This document shows, piece by piece, positions 40,404 through 54,523 of a stretch of DNA of 64,000 nucleotides; the stretch's first letter is position 1, and every line of letters begins with the position of its first letter. The notes under the pieces were generated by a model. The model was given only the letters and a program-made list of their open reading frames with translations, did not search any database and was not told the origin of the DNA. The DNA is from Tetrahymena elliotti 4EA (lineage: Eukaryota; Ciliophora; Oligohymenophorea; Hymenostomatida; Tetrahymenidae), in assembly GCA_000231825.2 (NCBI GenBank), contig JH720393.1, forward strand, positions 124,001-188,000, in the 5' to 3' direction. Made by a program: the position numbers and the translations under genes.

Positions 40404-43352
40404 TTTATTTTGAAGAGAATAGAAAAAAAACAAAGAAAAGCTAATAAAGCTATCTTTATTTTAATTTTGATATAAGAAAGATTGTAGTAACTTAAAAATA
40501 GATTAAAATTTATAAGAAGTATTTATGATCAAGTAAAAAATGCTAAAAATTTAATAATCTAATTACGATTTTTTAATTATGAAAACTGAGAGGCTTGTAA
40601 AATAAATCTATTTTAATGAAGAGGTTTTTTTCTTGTTAATTTTGGATTTTTTAAAGTTACAGTAAAGAAAAGCCTGTATCTCAATGCATGAATCAACCAA
40701 TGAAGGAACGAATAAGAATTAATTAAAAAGAAGAAATGTAATGTAATAATATAATAATAATTATTATTCCCATTTAGATAGCATTTTAATAGCCAATCTT
40801 AATCCTATTACTATCAATATCTATCTCTTTGTTCATTCTTCTTGCCTCATTTGATTTTTAAAAATTTATTTAAAATATCAAATATCTTTTTTTCTATTTT
40901 ATTGATAACCCTTTTAGAAATATCATATCATTGAAATTCTTTATGATAAGTATGGTCTGAAATAACTTAAAAATCAACAATTATGTTAGTTAAGCTGACC
41001 TATTCCTTCATTCTAAATTAATTTTTTAATTTTAAAACTCTTTCTCTTCTATATCCTAGATGAAATAGCAAAATCAAAAATTAAAAAAAAAAGCCAATGT
41101 TTGTATATTATTGGATAAGAAAAATCTTTCTAATTTATTAGAATAATATACAAAATCTATACAATTTTTGAATTCATTGTTTTATTTTAATTAAGCAAGC
41201 TAGCTATATTTGTAATCTACATACATAAAAATGATACATTAAGCTGAAATTAGATTGGTTATTTTGCCAATAACTCTATGTTAATTTAGATAAAAATTGT
41301 ATAATTTTTTGATTTACATTATTATAAATATAGACAATTACCCAATTTCTATTGAATATTAAAAATTAACGAAAAAAATATCTTTGTTTTTCCTAAGAAA
41401 TCAGCAAAAGAAGGATATCTTTGATATCTATCTCTCTGCTCTTTTGTCTTGTTTTTTTAATAATTTTACATAAACTGAATGAATTCTTAAAAAAACTCAT
41501 TCAATATTTAAAAAAATGTGAATGGATGAATGAATTGTCTAGATTTAATCGAATTAGCATTTAAAAAATTAATTAAATTAATAAAAAGCAAAAATTTATT
41601 CTAATATATTTTTTATTCGTAACTCATATTCAAAAACAAAAATTTATTTGCTTTGAAGAATATTTTCAAAGTTTTTTAAATTTTCTTCCTAAATAAAAAC
41701 CATTAATAGCCAATTTTTAAAGTCCAGTAAAGTAATTTAATGAAGACTTTTTCTTTTCTTTTTCATAACGCTTGAAACAAATTTAAAAAATTAATTATTT
41801 GTAACAGTAATTGTTTAAAAATATATATTATGATACTCACTCTCTATGTAAATAAAAATTTAAGAGTATAGAATATTAATTTACTATAAGTTTATCTCAA
41901 ATAATTTTTTAACAAGACTACCTCACCAGCAAATAAGCGTTCCTTGAAGAAATTTAAATTTAATTAAGAAATGCTTGTATTTATTAATAGAGTCTCTTTG
42001 TAATGATAGAAAGAAATAATATTTTCACTTGAAAAATTGAAAAATTGAAAAACTTTTTTATCCTTACTTTGGTAGTTAAGCAAAGAAAAAAATGAGATAA
42101 ATATTTTGACTCTCTTAAAATATTTCAACTGTATTTTTAGATCGCAGATTCTCAAACAATGAAAATATAAATAAAGTGTAATTGGTTATTTTTTACCTGA
42201 ATCAAATTCTATTGTTCAGAATTTAAACAAATAAAAGAATATTTACTATGAGCTCATAGGATTGGTTAAGAAAATTTCAATTTATTTAGGAAAAAAAGAA
42301 GAAAGAAGAAGAAAAATTTCGAAAGTTAACTAGGATAGAAAAAAAATCAAATTAATAAGAAAGGAAATTTAATTTTTTTGTTTTCATTTGATTTACGATA
42401 TTTAAATATTTATAGTTAAGTTGATGTGAAAATACTATTTTTGTTAAATAAAAGCTTGCTTTTAATGAATGACGAAAATGATGACTTATTGTAAAAGGTT
42501 ATAGAACGAACGAATGAACAGTTATGAGTAGAAATAGAAATTAATTTAAAACAAATTAAAATAAGAATAAATAATTAATTTAGATTATAAAAACTCTTTG
42601 ATGTATATAATAACTCTTAATTTTTATTTAATATATATAGATTGATTGTATGTGTTACTGCTAATTTGTTCTTTATATCTAACAATTTGGTTACTAGCGT
42701 TGAAAGACTGTTATTAATCTTAGTAGAGAAATTATGCAACTATTTAATACTCATAATTATTTTTATTGCAGGAGAGGCTTGTTTTCATTATTTTGCTAAA
42801 ATAGTTTGAATATTACAAGCTATTTTGAATTTTTAGCAAAACTATTTTAAATTTTTAAAAAAGACAATTACTATTATCGAAGTAGTCTTTTTTCTCCTTT
42901 ATAAATAAATTTTTTTAGTTACACCTCTTTTTCCTCTACTTAATAACTGAATAGTTATATTTAGTTTATAGTAAAAATTTTAGTAATTCTAGTTGATTTC
43001 TTTATAAAATGAAAGCAAATTGAAAAAGTGAATAATTTAAGTTAGGATAGTAGTTGTTATGTTAGAGTTTTTGCACTAGTGTGAACTCTGCCAATGATTT
43101 ATTGGGTTATATAAACAATTTAGATGTGCTTGTGCTTATGCTTGTTTATTTGTTTGTTTATTTGGTTAGTTAGTCCTAGAATCAAGAAAATAAGAAAAAA
43201 TGATTAGAATAGATTGTGTTTATTGGTTATTATTAATTTGAGTCTTTATTTTAGTTTTGAGAATGTGGGTATTAAGAAATTTATTATAAATCTATATGTT
43301 TTTTTCCTAATCAGGTGATTAGTTAAAAGTCAATTCCAAAAAATTTTTAATT

Positions 43353-44981
43353 TCAATTTTAGGAACTTGAAATTTTTGAATTTTCGCACATAGAACTATA
43401 TTCCTCGTTATTGTCTTAGTAATTTATAGATGAAGAAGAGCGATTGTTAGCAGATAATTTGATCATCTCTGTTTAACCTCTTTTAATTAAGCAGAAAACT
43501 TATTACTTCTTTTAGATGCGCTTGACTATTTACTACATAGTTTGGGTAGTATGGATTTAACGATTTTTTAGCAATAGTTGCTCAATCTAGTTGAGAATTT
43601 CGTTTTTAGAGATAGCTGGGTTCAAGTCAAGGTTTTATAGTTTCATTTTGCTGTTCATGAAATCGAGACGAAGATTTTTCTTTGCATTGAATGCTTCTTA
43701 GTTATCTCCAATGAGTTCTTTGATCTTTTCAGTATCTTTCTTAGAAATGAAACGTCCCTTGATACGGAGACGAGAATCAGCAACTTTCTTTCTGCAGTCA
43801 TAAGAGATTTTACGCAACCAGTTTCTTCTTTTATTTTTATATTTTTCAATTTTAATTAAACGCTCTTGACGTTTTCTTTGGATTTCGAATTATTCATCGT
43901 TATTTTATTGTTTTAATAAAATATTGATGTCTATGTTTTAATTGTTTGCATCAGTATTTTAACCTTACTACTTTATTAATTGCTAGCTTGAAGAAAATAA
44001 GCAATTTTCAAAATTCTATTGATTTAAAGTCTTAGTAGTAGAATTAGAATCCATTTAGTTCATTTCGTTTTATTGTAAATTTTTAGCTTGGGCTTGTTGA
44101 CTCATAGCATCTTACTACAAATCTGTCTATTATTGTCCATTGTTTTTCAAGTTAAGTGGCTGGGTGTTCAATTAATTTAATTAGGGGATACAAATACTGT
44201 CATCTTCCTTCTTTAATTAGGGAGAGATTTATGCTTAAAGTTAAGGTGAAGCACTAGCAATAGAAGGGATGAAACTTAATGTACGAGACTCGAAATTGTT
44301 TTCATTTCCTTTAGGAGATTAGGATGAGTTTAAAAGTATGTTCTTTTACTTTTGCTAAAGCAAGCATTATTAATTTTACATTTCGCTTAAATAGGACTAT
44401 GGTGTAACTTGCTATTGGCTATTTCCACCATTCTTATTTTGCTAAAGTAAAATTTCAAGAAGTAAATTGTTTGTATTTGGTAATTATTGCTAGCCAAATT
44501 AATTTTAGATAGCCATATCAAAAACTCCTGGTAATGGATTCTAAGTAGGTTGTTAGGATTATTATTCAAGTTTGATCAGTTCAGTAATTAAAGCAAGTTT
44601 ATATTATTCACGCTATTAATCTTGTTATTATTGTTACTACTTCATCAACTAAATTTATTATAAATATTCGAGTTGCATTAAAGCTGATTGATTCATGGAG
44701 CTGATGTTACCTTAATTAAGGTTTTGTTAGAGAGAAGCATTTTAATTAAGTGCAAAGTTATTGCCAAAGGGTTCCATGGTTGTAGAAAATTATGATGTTG
44801 CGACAGAGTTAGGAGTTTGTTGATTTTGAGTTTGAGCTTGGAGAAGATTGGGTAAAAGAGATGCAGCTAAGCTTAAGTCATATAAGGGATTAGAAGTATT
44901 AGATGGGGCGGAAGAAGTTAAGGAAGCAAGGAGAGGAGCTTGGGAGTTATTAAGGTATTGGATATTTTCAAAAATACTCAT
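43353..44981 (-). CDS. CCT-motif protein, putative transcription regulator
   Basis: A single-exon gene of 542 residues, ATG at 44981, TGA at 43355-43353. The first 60 residues (MSIFENIQYLNNSQAPLLAS) are Ser/Leu/Pro-rich with C-rich codons. A long Gln/Asn-rich region follows. At about residues 368-412 lies a CCT motif: RKRQERLIKIEKYKNKRRNW, then LRKISYDCRKKVADSRLRIK and GRFISKK. It keeps the Arg-rich helix, the IxYxxRKxxADxRxRxKGRF core and the C-terminal Phe. In plants CCT motifs (CONSTANS, TOC1) mediate nuclear localisation and DNA or NF-Y-type complex binding; I infer a nuclear, DNA-associated role here. No B-box or receiver domain is present. The tail is Gln/Ser-rich. It is isolated by deserts on both sides. 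Confidence 0.8.
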
Positions 44982-47900
44982 TTTGTGTTGTATTATTTAG
45001 AGATGTGATTATATTATTACTATGAGAAGAGTTTAATAATTAAGAAAGTATTTTTATCTTTCAGTGGTTTAGATGAATAATTGGCTTTACTAGTATTTTT
45101 GAAATAAGTAAAAATAGTTAATAAATTAGGTTGGTTTATGGTTTAACTCTTAATTAAGTTTTTTGTTTTTTTGTTTGTTTGCTGGTTTCTTACCTTTTTT
45201 CAGAGGTAATATGAATTTTTGTTTTTAATTAATTTTCTTTTTTTTATAATAATTATTATTAATTTCCAAAGGATTGATTTCTCTATTTAATAATAATTTT
45301 TGAGATTGGTCTTTATTGCTATCAATTTAAATATAACATTAATATTAAGGAAAATTAGAGGCCAAGAGAATTAATAAGGTGTAAATCAAAACAATTTGCC
45401 TATAAAAGTCTGATTTGTTCATGACCTTCTAAAAAAATATTACTAAATTTTTGATTTGAAGATTGGTTTATTACCTTCTTTCTTAATATTAATAAATTTC
45501 TTATTTTAACCTATATTACATTTTTACCTTTTTCAAATAATAGAACTCTAAAATTTTAAATAAATTATTTAAGTTTATTGCAACAGTGTAAAAAAGAAAT
45601 ACGAATTTCCCCCTCAAATCAGACATTAAAAACATTAACTATGTTTTACTTTTCTTTACCAAATCCAACCACATTAAATTTTATTTAAAAAAGAACAATC
45701 ATACTCATTACTAAAATTTACGTATCTTCAAATCTTACATATTTTGCATTTCAAATTCATCTATCTGATAGTCAAGCAATACATGTAATTATTTTTTCAC
45801 AAAATTTTCAATTAATTGAGTTTATTTAGTGTAGAGTAACTCAGTTTCGGTCTTGCAAATAAGTATTTTCTGAAATTTGTTAGGTTATTAACTTAGACAA
45901 TCTAAGAAATAAATGATATTTCCTAAAATCAAAATTTGACGAATAAGTTATACTTGCAGTTCCAATACAATACAATACAATAAATAAATAAACTAGCAAA
46001 TAGAGTTTTTTTGATAGGGTAAGTACTTTTTTACTTTCTAATTTATCAACTCAGTGGGGAAATAGATAAACTAGTAAATATCAGAATAATTAAAGAAGAA
46101 GAAAAAAATTTTGATTATTTATATTTACTAGCAAAGGAAAAATGATTGGTATTTTCCCTCTTTATTTACTTTAGAAGAGTGCCCCTTAAGATACTGAAAC
46201 AAAAAATTTCATTAAAAAATTAATACTTACTTTCATTAGCTGGCTACTAATTTGCATTGTATAACCATCTAATATTTATTTTAAAGAAAAATTTTTTATC
46301 TTGATAAATAGTTGAGGATAAATAAAATTGTGTAAATTATTTATATTACTAGCTTTGGTACCCTCCTCCTTAATAAAATATTATAAAAAATCCTGCAAAA
46401 TTTAAAGCAAGTAAGATTTTTATAATTTCAATATATATGGAATCTATAATAAATGTTTATTAAAATTAATGGCTAAATCGCTTCTAAAATCAATTATCAA
46501 GTGGACTAGTCTATTTTTTGCATCTAAAAAAACAACCAAAAAAGTCTTTACAGTAAATAGTTTGGGTTTTTGTAAATTTTCGTTTATACATACAGTTAGT
46601 TAGTTTTTTAGTAAGCTATTAATTTTTATTTGTAAAAATTCGTAAGCTCATTCTTATTTTTTGTAAGATTAAAGAGCCAAAATAATCTTAAAGAAAGCTC
46701 TTTAATCTGTAAAAAGTTATTAATCAGTGATGATATTTAAATACAAGTTATACTGAAGCAATAACATTGTTATAAAGAGGCAATGGCTAAAATTAATATT
46801 TAAAGATTAATAATTTCTTTTCAATTAATTCCGAATCAGATTATTCGAATAATAAAAGAAATATCTAAGTAGGTTGTCTAAAACTTTATCACAATAGGAA
46901 TTTTATTAACTTTTCTAACTTTATTAAGAAATTTATAGACAAAAAACCATCTTGAATGCTTCTTAGACCTTACTTAGTAATTTTATTTGTAAATATATAG
47001 AAGTTACTCATCAAACATATTAATTTTGAATAGTCTATTAAACACAAGCAATAGCGATTTTGCTAAATACATTTTGTCTGATTTTTTTTCAAAAAAGAGT
47101 CAGTAATCATATCTCAATAATAAATTTAATAACTTTTTTTACTATTCAGCTCTAAATAACCTTGAGATACAACAAATACTTTATTGAAATTAGTAAAAAC
47201 CAAGCAAAAAAAATTTTTACTTACTTAATTAAATTTAATTTTACATATTTTTTTGATTACATATGCATGATAAAAACAATTATTTCAAAGTGTATATGAG
47301 AAACTAAATTTTATTGAAAGAGGAAGATGAGTTTTTTCTTGTTTAAAAAAATATAAAAATCTATTTAAATAATTTTTGATAAAATATTTTGTAAATTCAT
47401 TGAAGAGCATTTTTAATGAATAATTATTTATTTAGAACATAAAATTGAAAATGATTGAATATAAAAAGTAGTTTTTTATTAGTAAATACTGGGGTAAACT
47501 TAAACAATTTTTTTGTTAAAAAATAATAATAGAAATGCTTTACCAAAAAAAATAAGTAACTTTGCCGATTATGGTTAATAGTAGGGGAAAACAATTTAGA
47601 TATTAAAAAAAAGACCAAATTATTTGAAGTGGGTTAACACATTTGATAATATTAATTGGTTATTAATATTTTTAATTAAATTTTGTTTAGCTTTTTGGTA
47701 AATATTAATTATTTCTGAGCATAGAAATTTATTTAATCAATTTTCAATTTTGATTTTACATTTTTCCTAAATTTGTTTTAATTTTCATTCGAGTACTATC
47801 CTTATCTTTTATTTTACTTCTTTTTTCTTTTAAATTTGTCATTCTCCTTTGATATTTTTTTAAGTTTGCATATTATAAATTTTAATCAAATTCTTAAATT

Positions 47901-49178
47901 TTCTTTTATTTTTATCTCTTTGGTCTTGTTCTTTAATTTTTATTTTGAAAAATTCATTTTTTGTTTCAGAGTCTATTTTTTACTTTTTTACAAACATTTT
48001 TTTCATTTTTGGATAATAGTGAGATAAAACTTTCTTGATTACATCATTAAATATTTAATTAATTGAGATAAATTTGGATAACTATTTTGATTTCAGGTAG
48101 CGTTTAAAATTGAATACTTTCTTAAAAATGTTGTGAAAAAATTTATTTAGCAGATAAAAATATAAAATTACATTTTTTATTTATTATTTGAAACAAAAAT
48201 TTATTAATAAAGTTAATCTTAGTAAAAAATACTTGTTTGAATTCTTTTAAGACTGAAGCATTTGTTTTTGAATACATATAATATAATTATTGCAACTAAA
48301 ATACATAAGTCTCAAAAGATTGTTTTGTTTTAATTAGAGTCCCCGATTTAATTATTTTGGTGGATAAGCAATTATTTTTTAATTACTGAGTGTTTTAATA
48401 TGTATTTTTATCAAAAAAATATTCTAATCTTTTATGATGTTTCATTAATTTATTTGTAATTATATATAAAGCTTAGAGGGGAAAATATTTGCTTACTATT
48501 ATTTATACAATAGTAATTACTTTTGTTTTTTACTTATTGGATTCATTCCAAAGATAAAAAGAAGTATTAATTGATTTCAAGAAAGAAAATTCTTTCTTTA
48601 TTAAAAAATAAAAAGAAATTTCAAATAAAAAATTGCTGAAAGTATTTATGTACTTTATGTTTTAACAGGTTGAGAAGTTTTAAATAAAATTTAATTGTAT
48701 TGTTTTTTCACCCTTTGATGAAATTAGAAATCTTTTCTTTCATCAAATATTTAAAGATTCTGGCTCAATAGTTAATCAAAACCAAACAAAACTTTTTCAC
48801 TTGAAAAATAAAAAATAGATAAAAAGTTTTATTCATTTTGCAAGTAAAAAGCTTATGCAAATAAAAACTTAATATTAAATTTGTTACTTTTTATTATTTT
48901 TATATAAAAGAAAAAATAAATTATTCAGTCAAGCTGTAAATCAATCAGTTTAAGTTATTGATTAATAATATTTATTTATTATTTTTTATGAAGTAAAATA
49001 ATTAATTGTTTATCAAAATTACTCAAGAGATTAGTAGAGATTCTGTAACGCTATAAAGGATAAAATTAAATTTACACTTCTATAATACAGTGAGTTTTTA
49101 ATTTAATTATTTTGAAAATTTTAATTAATTATTTTTAAATGAAATCAACTAGCAGCTTATGATGAATGATTTTGATAT
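44982..49178. other. Gene desert upstream of the CCT-motif gene
   Basis: About 4.2 kb, AT-rich, with T-rich low complexity near 45150-45260 and no convincing frame on either strand. It lies between the 5' end of the CCT gene and the 3' end of the histidine kinase gene, so it may include a long upstream region. Confidence 0.6.
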
Positions 49179-52100
49179 TCAATTGAACTCAATATTCCTC
49201 AGAGAAGATGTTATTGCTATTAAAAATTTTATGTCGTTTGCCCATTTTACTAATACTTATTCTAATTGCTTTCTTTTTACAGGCTTTTCTATTTAATAAT
49301 CAATTTTATATTTCTTTAGCTTGCTTTCTTGATATTCTTCATTTGCAGAAGATGCTATTATAATTGTCTTTGGGTTATTAATCTTCTCTAGTAATATCTT
49401 GTGAATTTAGATAGATGTCTAAAAACCATCTAAAAGTGGCATCTCTATATCCATAAAAATTAGATCATATTCCCTATTTATTTAAAAAAACAAATTTAAA
49501 TTCAACAAAGAGCTTTTTTTATTTCAAAAATAATGGTTAAGAGTTGGGGAATAAATAAATTTTAATTCAAAATTTTGGTTTTTAATTTATTAATGACCAT
49601 AAATTTGACCAAAATTTAATTGACAGTAAGTCAAATAAAAATTTGAGTAATAGTAATTATAGAACATCTATAAATAACTTTCTGAAAAGTAAAATAAATA
49701 AATTAATAATTCATTTATTAATAGTAGTTACCTACAACCACATTCAGAACTTAAATCAAGATAATTTTAGACTTTTTCTATTGCTTATTCTCCATCAAAA
49801 GCAACATCTATAGAAGAATAAAAATAAGAGCTCAAAAACAGTTTCAAGGCATGAATATTGAATTGGTTATCGTCAACTATTAAAACTCTGAAGCAATTGC
49901 AAGTGTTTTTAATATTTTCATAAAAATTTTTAATCATGTTAATTGTTTCTTTTTTGCTAATATGAGGTTTTTTACGGTATTCTGAGGGCATGTCCTTATT
50001 AGATTTTGACTTATTTTAGCTTAATTCATTTGAGTAGCTTCTCTTATAAAAACTGCTTTTCCTTTCAAAGTTTTAGCTTTATTGAGTTGCAAAATCTTTT
50101 TGATAAATATCCGAGTTTAAAGTGGTCTGAGTCAAATTTTATTGTACATCATCAACATTATATTCATTTAAACTATCAAATTGAGCAGATTGTCTATTAG
50201 TTTAACTCTGAATCTTAGCATCTTCAATATTTTCATTATTTAAAGACATTTTTTTTATTGGTAAATAGCTTTATTTTATTTACTGAGTTACAGGTAATTC
50301 ATATGAATCCTAGCTTTATGGATAAATTAAATTAAAATTTGCTTAATTATCTAAGTTGTTGTAGTTGTTATTATTATTATTGTCATTGCCGTTATTGTTG
50401 CTGCATAATTACTCATGATATGCAAAATCAGTTAATTCTTTCTCAATAATTTAATTTCTTTCTTTTAAATCAAATTATAAAAGTTTAGAAACCATAACTT
50501 AAGTTTTGAATCTGCTTGACTCTTTGTGAGATTATTTTACTTAGTTTTTAGCTAGTTATTGCTAAGATTAAACAATTGCACTCAATTAACTAAATTTCCT
50601 ATTATGTGAGAAGTTGTTGCTTGTGTCAATCATAGAAGGAGCAAGCTTTTGTTAACTATTAGACTTGATAGTTTTATCTAAATTACTAACTTAGTCAAAT
50701 CTAATACTATTATAGCTTAAATTAGTTAACTAATCAAATATAGAACATTTTTTCTCTCTCTATTCACTCTTTATTTGTGACATTCGACTTGACTTTCTGC
50801 ATACATCATTCTGAATCGTATGAGATTATTAAGATAACGAAGAAGACTGAGAAGAAGAATATGAAGAGGAAGACAAAGAGTCATCATCATCATCATTATT
50901 AATTCTTGATAAAGTTTTCTTTGCTTTTTGGTTATCATCTTACAAATGTTTGCTTGAGGTATTAATTTATTTTAATGAACAACTTGAGTTGTAATCTTCC
51001 TTTTTATATGAAATATTTGTTCTTGTTTCTATTCCTAAATCAGATGAGATTTTTCTTACATAACCACTACTTAAGTTCTATCCTACTCCGACTTTAGTTT
51101 AATTATTAATAAATTTGAAACTCTTTTTTGATTAATATGGCTCTACGTTTCTATCTTACTGCACAAAGAATTTTGAAATATTTTAATTAAGAAAATTTTA
51201 ACCACTCTGAGTTTAATTATTATTTTATTAAATCTATTTTTAGCTTATCATAGATCTTGATTTACTTCTTTTTCTTTATTTAAAATCTTTAATACTTGGT
51301 TTATTCTTTTTTGGACTACCTCTTTCTTTTTTGTAATGTCCTATGTAATCTTAAGTTTACTTTAAAATTTATTTATCTTCAAGGATAAAGCTAAAAGTAG
51401 AGCCTAATCCTACCTCACTTTAAACTCTAATTCCTTGCCGATTAATACTGATACCTTTAGCCAATTGATTAGAAATATTTAGACCTAAGCCACAACCATT
51501 ACTATTTAATTATTTGTTTTGGTTATCTTGTATTTTATTAAATTGGTTAAATATTTCTTCTTACTTTTCCTTAGGAATTCCTATTCCTGTATCGATAACT
51601 TACAAATCCATCCTAACAGGCTAGGTATTTATAAGAGTTGTTTTTATAGTTATATGGCCTTTTCTTGTAAATTTCAAAGAATTTCCTATTAAGTTAATCA
51701 ATATTTATCTCAATCTATTCGGATCAGATATAATATATCTAGGGATACTTTAATCATAATCTAACATTAAATTTATGCCCTTTAGTTCAGCTTTCTATTT
51801 TAGCAGTTTTATTATTTCTTTTAATAGCTTTTATAAACGAAACTTTTGAAATATAAAAGTAAATTTGCCTGCATTAATTTAAGCTAAATCTAAAATATCA
51901 TTAATTAGACTTAAAAGTAAATTGCAACTATTTATTGAAGGTCTTAAGTATTTTTTGTAAAGATCTAAACTTATTTATTGTTACAATTATTCAAGCATCA
52001 ACATAATACAATTAAGTGGAGTTCTTAGCTCATGAAATACTTGAGCAAGCATTTAATTTTAAAATTTTTAAGAATCCTCTTGTTTAATTTTACAATTTTA

Positions 52101-54523
52101 AGTATTAGCTTCTTTAATAAGAAATAATATACTTGGTTTGTTTTGGCTCTATTAACCACTCAGTGAATTTCTTTTGCTTAATTTAAATAATTTAACCTAG
52201 TAAAGTTTACTTTATATCATTACATTGATATGCTCTACATCTTCTTTCTATTTTTGTTATTCTTCCTTTTAAATTATTTTATTTATTTATTTATTTAAGT
52301 TTAAATTAAAATTAAAAAAAAGTTACTTTTTATTGCCTATCTATCTGTTGTAACTTTGGCATTGCTTAATTAACTTTTATGTTTGATAAGAGGGTTTAAA
52401 ATTTTATTTGATAATCTAAGTCTGTTTAGCCATTAGTTTTACCATTTTAAATAGAAGATTAAGCTAAAAAAATACTTTGAGATCTCAGTTTTTATTTTTA
52501 AATCAAGTTTAGTTAATGTACATTTTATTGTTTTTAATTATTTTAAACAATACATATATTTTACTCTTATTCATCTATTTATATTCTTTTCTTAGGATTA
52601 AAAGATTATATCAGCACATCATTTAGCATTTAGCAGTTTTTTAAATCAACTTAGTTGAGGTAGTCCTTTAAAATGAAATCATAATTCTAAGCTGAGGAAT
52701 TACTTTCCTATTTTGAAATTTATTTTAAGTTATCTTTGTTTTTTATTTAAGTATCATTGTCAGCAAAATTAGCTAATTAAGTTTCTTTATTGTTTTTGTT
52801 TATAAAACAAATATTATCTTATGTCATGCTTACTAAGTTAAATTAATTTAAATTTATTAATTTTTACTTTTGAATAATGTTAAGAGAAAAAAATTACTTT
52901 CACAATTATGCTGAATTGTCTAGTCTAAAGATTGATCCATCGTATTATTCTAAATATTTTAATTATTTTTAGTGTTCAAAGTTCTCTGATTGTTTTCTTT
53001 GAATAATTAAGCTGTCTATTTAAGATAAATATTTGAATTAGAGATTAATTAAAATAATTTTTTTTTTGGAGTTTGATTTAACATTATAAATTAATCTTTT
53101 ACTTACAATTAAGTAGAAGTTCGATGAAAATTTTGATTAGAATAATAAATTATTTTTTTTGTCTTAAAAATAGAAAATTAAATAATTTATTTACTTCTTA
53201 AGTGTGATATCTTCCATTTTATAAATTTTTAGATGCTGAAGTGTCATTTCTATTTAATTTATTCATTTAGCTAATATCTTAATTATTTGTTTATTATTTG
53301 CTTAAGATGGTATTTTAATTATTGTTAAATATAGATTTGTTTTCATCTTTCTAGGTGACATTATATAAAACTTCATTTTAATGATTGGGCTTATCATTTT
53401 CTTTAAAGTATTATTGGTTTTGTTCATAAGATTTATTTTCAGAAATGTCCTTATTTTCTTTGCTTAATTTATTTTAGTTTTCTTAGTTATTAGTTTAATT
53501 TTATATCTTGAGTTAAAGGAGTTAATCTTTTACATTTTGCGAATCTTGCTACTAAAAAACTTATTTGGCACTATCATTCAAATACTAAACTTCTCCTTCC
53601 TAACCTATAAGTACTAGCCCTTCAGATACTAAATTTAAGCTAGCTTCATAAAACTAAATTAGTTTAGAATCTTTTTTTGGTTTTTTTAGAATAGAGTATC
53701 TTTATTATTTGATACTCTCTAATAGGTAGAATTATATATTGATCAATATGTATAATGTAATACTAAAAGCTATGCAAACTATTTTTGCTTTCAATTATTC
53801 ATCATTTATATTATCTTCTCTGTAAAAATAATCTATTTTACTATTTTAACTTTTTTATTATTCCTCTTAAGAAATATTATTTTCTTTAGTTAAAAAATAG
53901 TAAATAGAATACTTAAATTTAATATCAGGCATCCCATCATTTTAAAGAAGAAATGACCTTATCCCTAGGTAGCATAATTAAAAACTAGTTGATATGAATT
54001 TATATTGAAAATAATTTAAGTTATTTAGGTAGCTATCAAGCAAGTAAAAATATATTGCTACCATCCAAAAGTTATAAATAAAAACTAGATTAAACCCTTG
54101 CATTATTATAATCTCCATAACGAGAGTCAATACTATTTGCATTCTTATGAAAGTAAAAATCTCTATTTATTTCATTATATAATTTTAAAGATTAGATTTT
54201 TTGAGAAGAATTATTTCTATCACTTAAACTACAGTAAGGAAACTAGTCAAGTAGAGATTTTCAAAGGTTTAACTTGACAGCGAAATGTATATTGCGTTAG
54301 CCAAAAACAATATGAACATCAATAACTCGAAAAATTTGAATGTTAAATACTCTAAATTTCTAGTTAAATGACTTTTAATTTTATCTTTATTTGCTACAAA
54401 TTTCTATGAATCATTTACTTTGAAACTAAACTGTTAGAAAGCTCTTTAAAAAACACTCCTTATATTGATTAGAGGTTTATTATCCATTAGCTCTACTTTA
54501 GTAGTATTTGGTATATTCTACAT
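49179..54523 (-). CDS. Membrane-bound hybrid histidine kinase (6 exons)
   Basis: Exons 54523-53195, 53162-53103, 53015-52898, 52832-52327, 52265-49732 and 49473-49179 give 1613 residues, all phases consistent. About six hydrophobic helices fill residues 60-268. A PAS-like segment starts near 290 (FYEASLNLVSEGLVLIGQEG). HisKA carries the H-box VFHELRTPLNCIMLMLEQ with the phospho-acceptor His at about 749. HATPase_c has the N-box RLRQILINLIGNSLKFT (about 860), G1 VIDTGIGIP (about 897), NGCGLGLNIS (about 930) and VGLGSTFSF. A long Ser/Asn linker leads to a receiver with VLIVDDNQ (about 1470), the phospho-acceptor Asp in FMDIEMPLLDG (about 1524) and the Lys of EKPV (about 1579). All residues needed for His-Asp phosphorelay are present. 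The signal sensed is unknown. Introns 1 (32 bp) and 2 (87 bp) are the least certain junctions. Confidence 0.88.

Larger units (their letters stand above)
37854..43352. other. Gene desert between TPR and CCT-motif genes
   Basis: About 5.5 kb without a credible gene. It contains two copies of a 40-bp tandem repeat at 40324-40403, a short CCTCTT/AAGAGG hairpin at 40125-40139, and T-rich low-complexity sequence with TTTG/TTAG runs at about 43130-43175. Small frames at 38235, 38664 and 41964 have random AT-driven composition. Confidence 0.6.
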
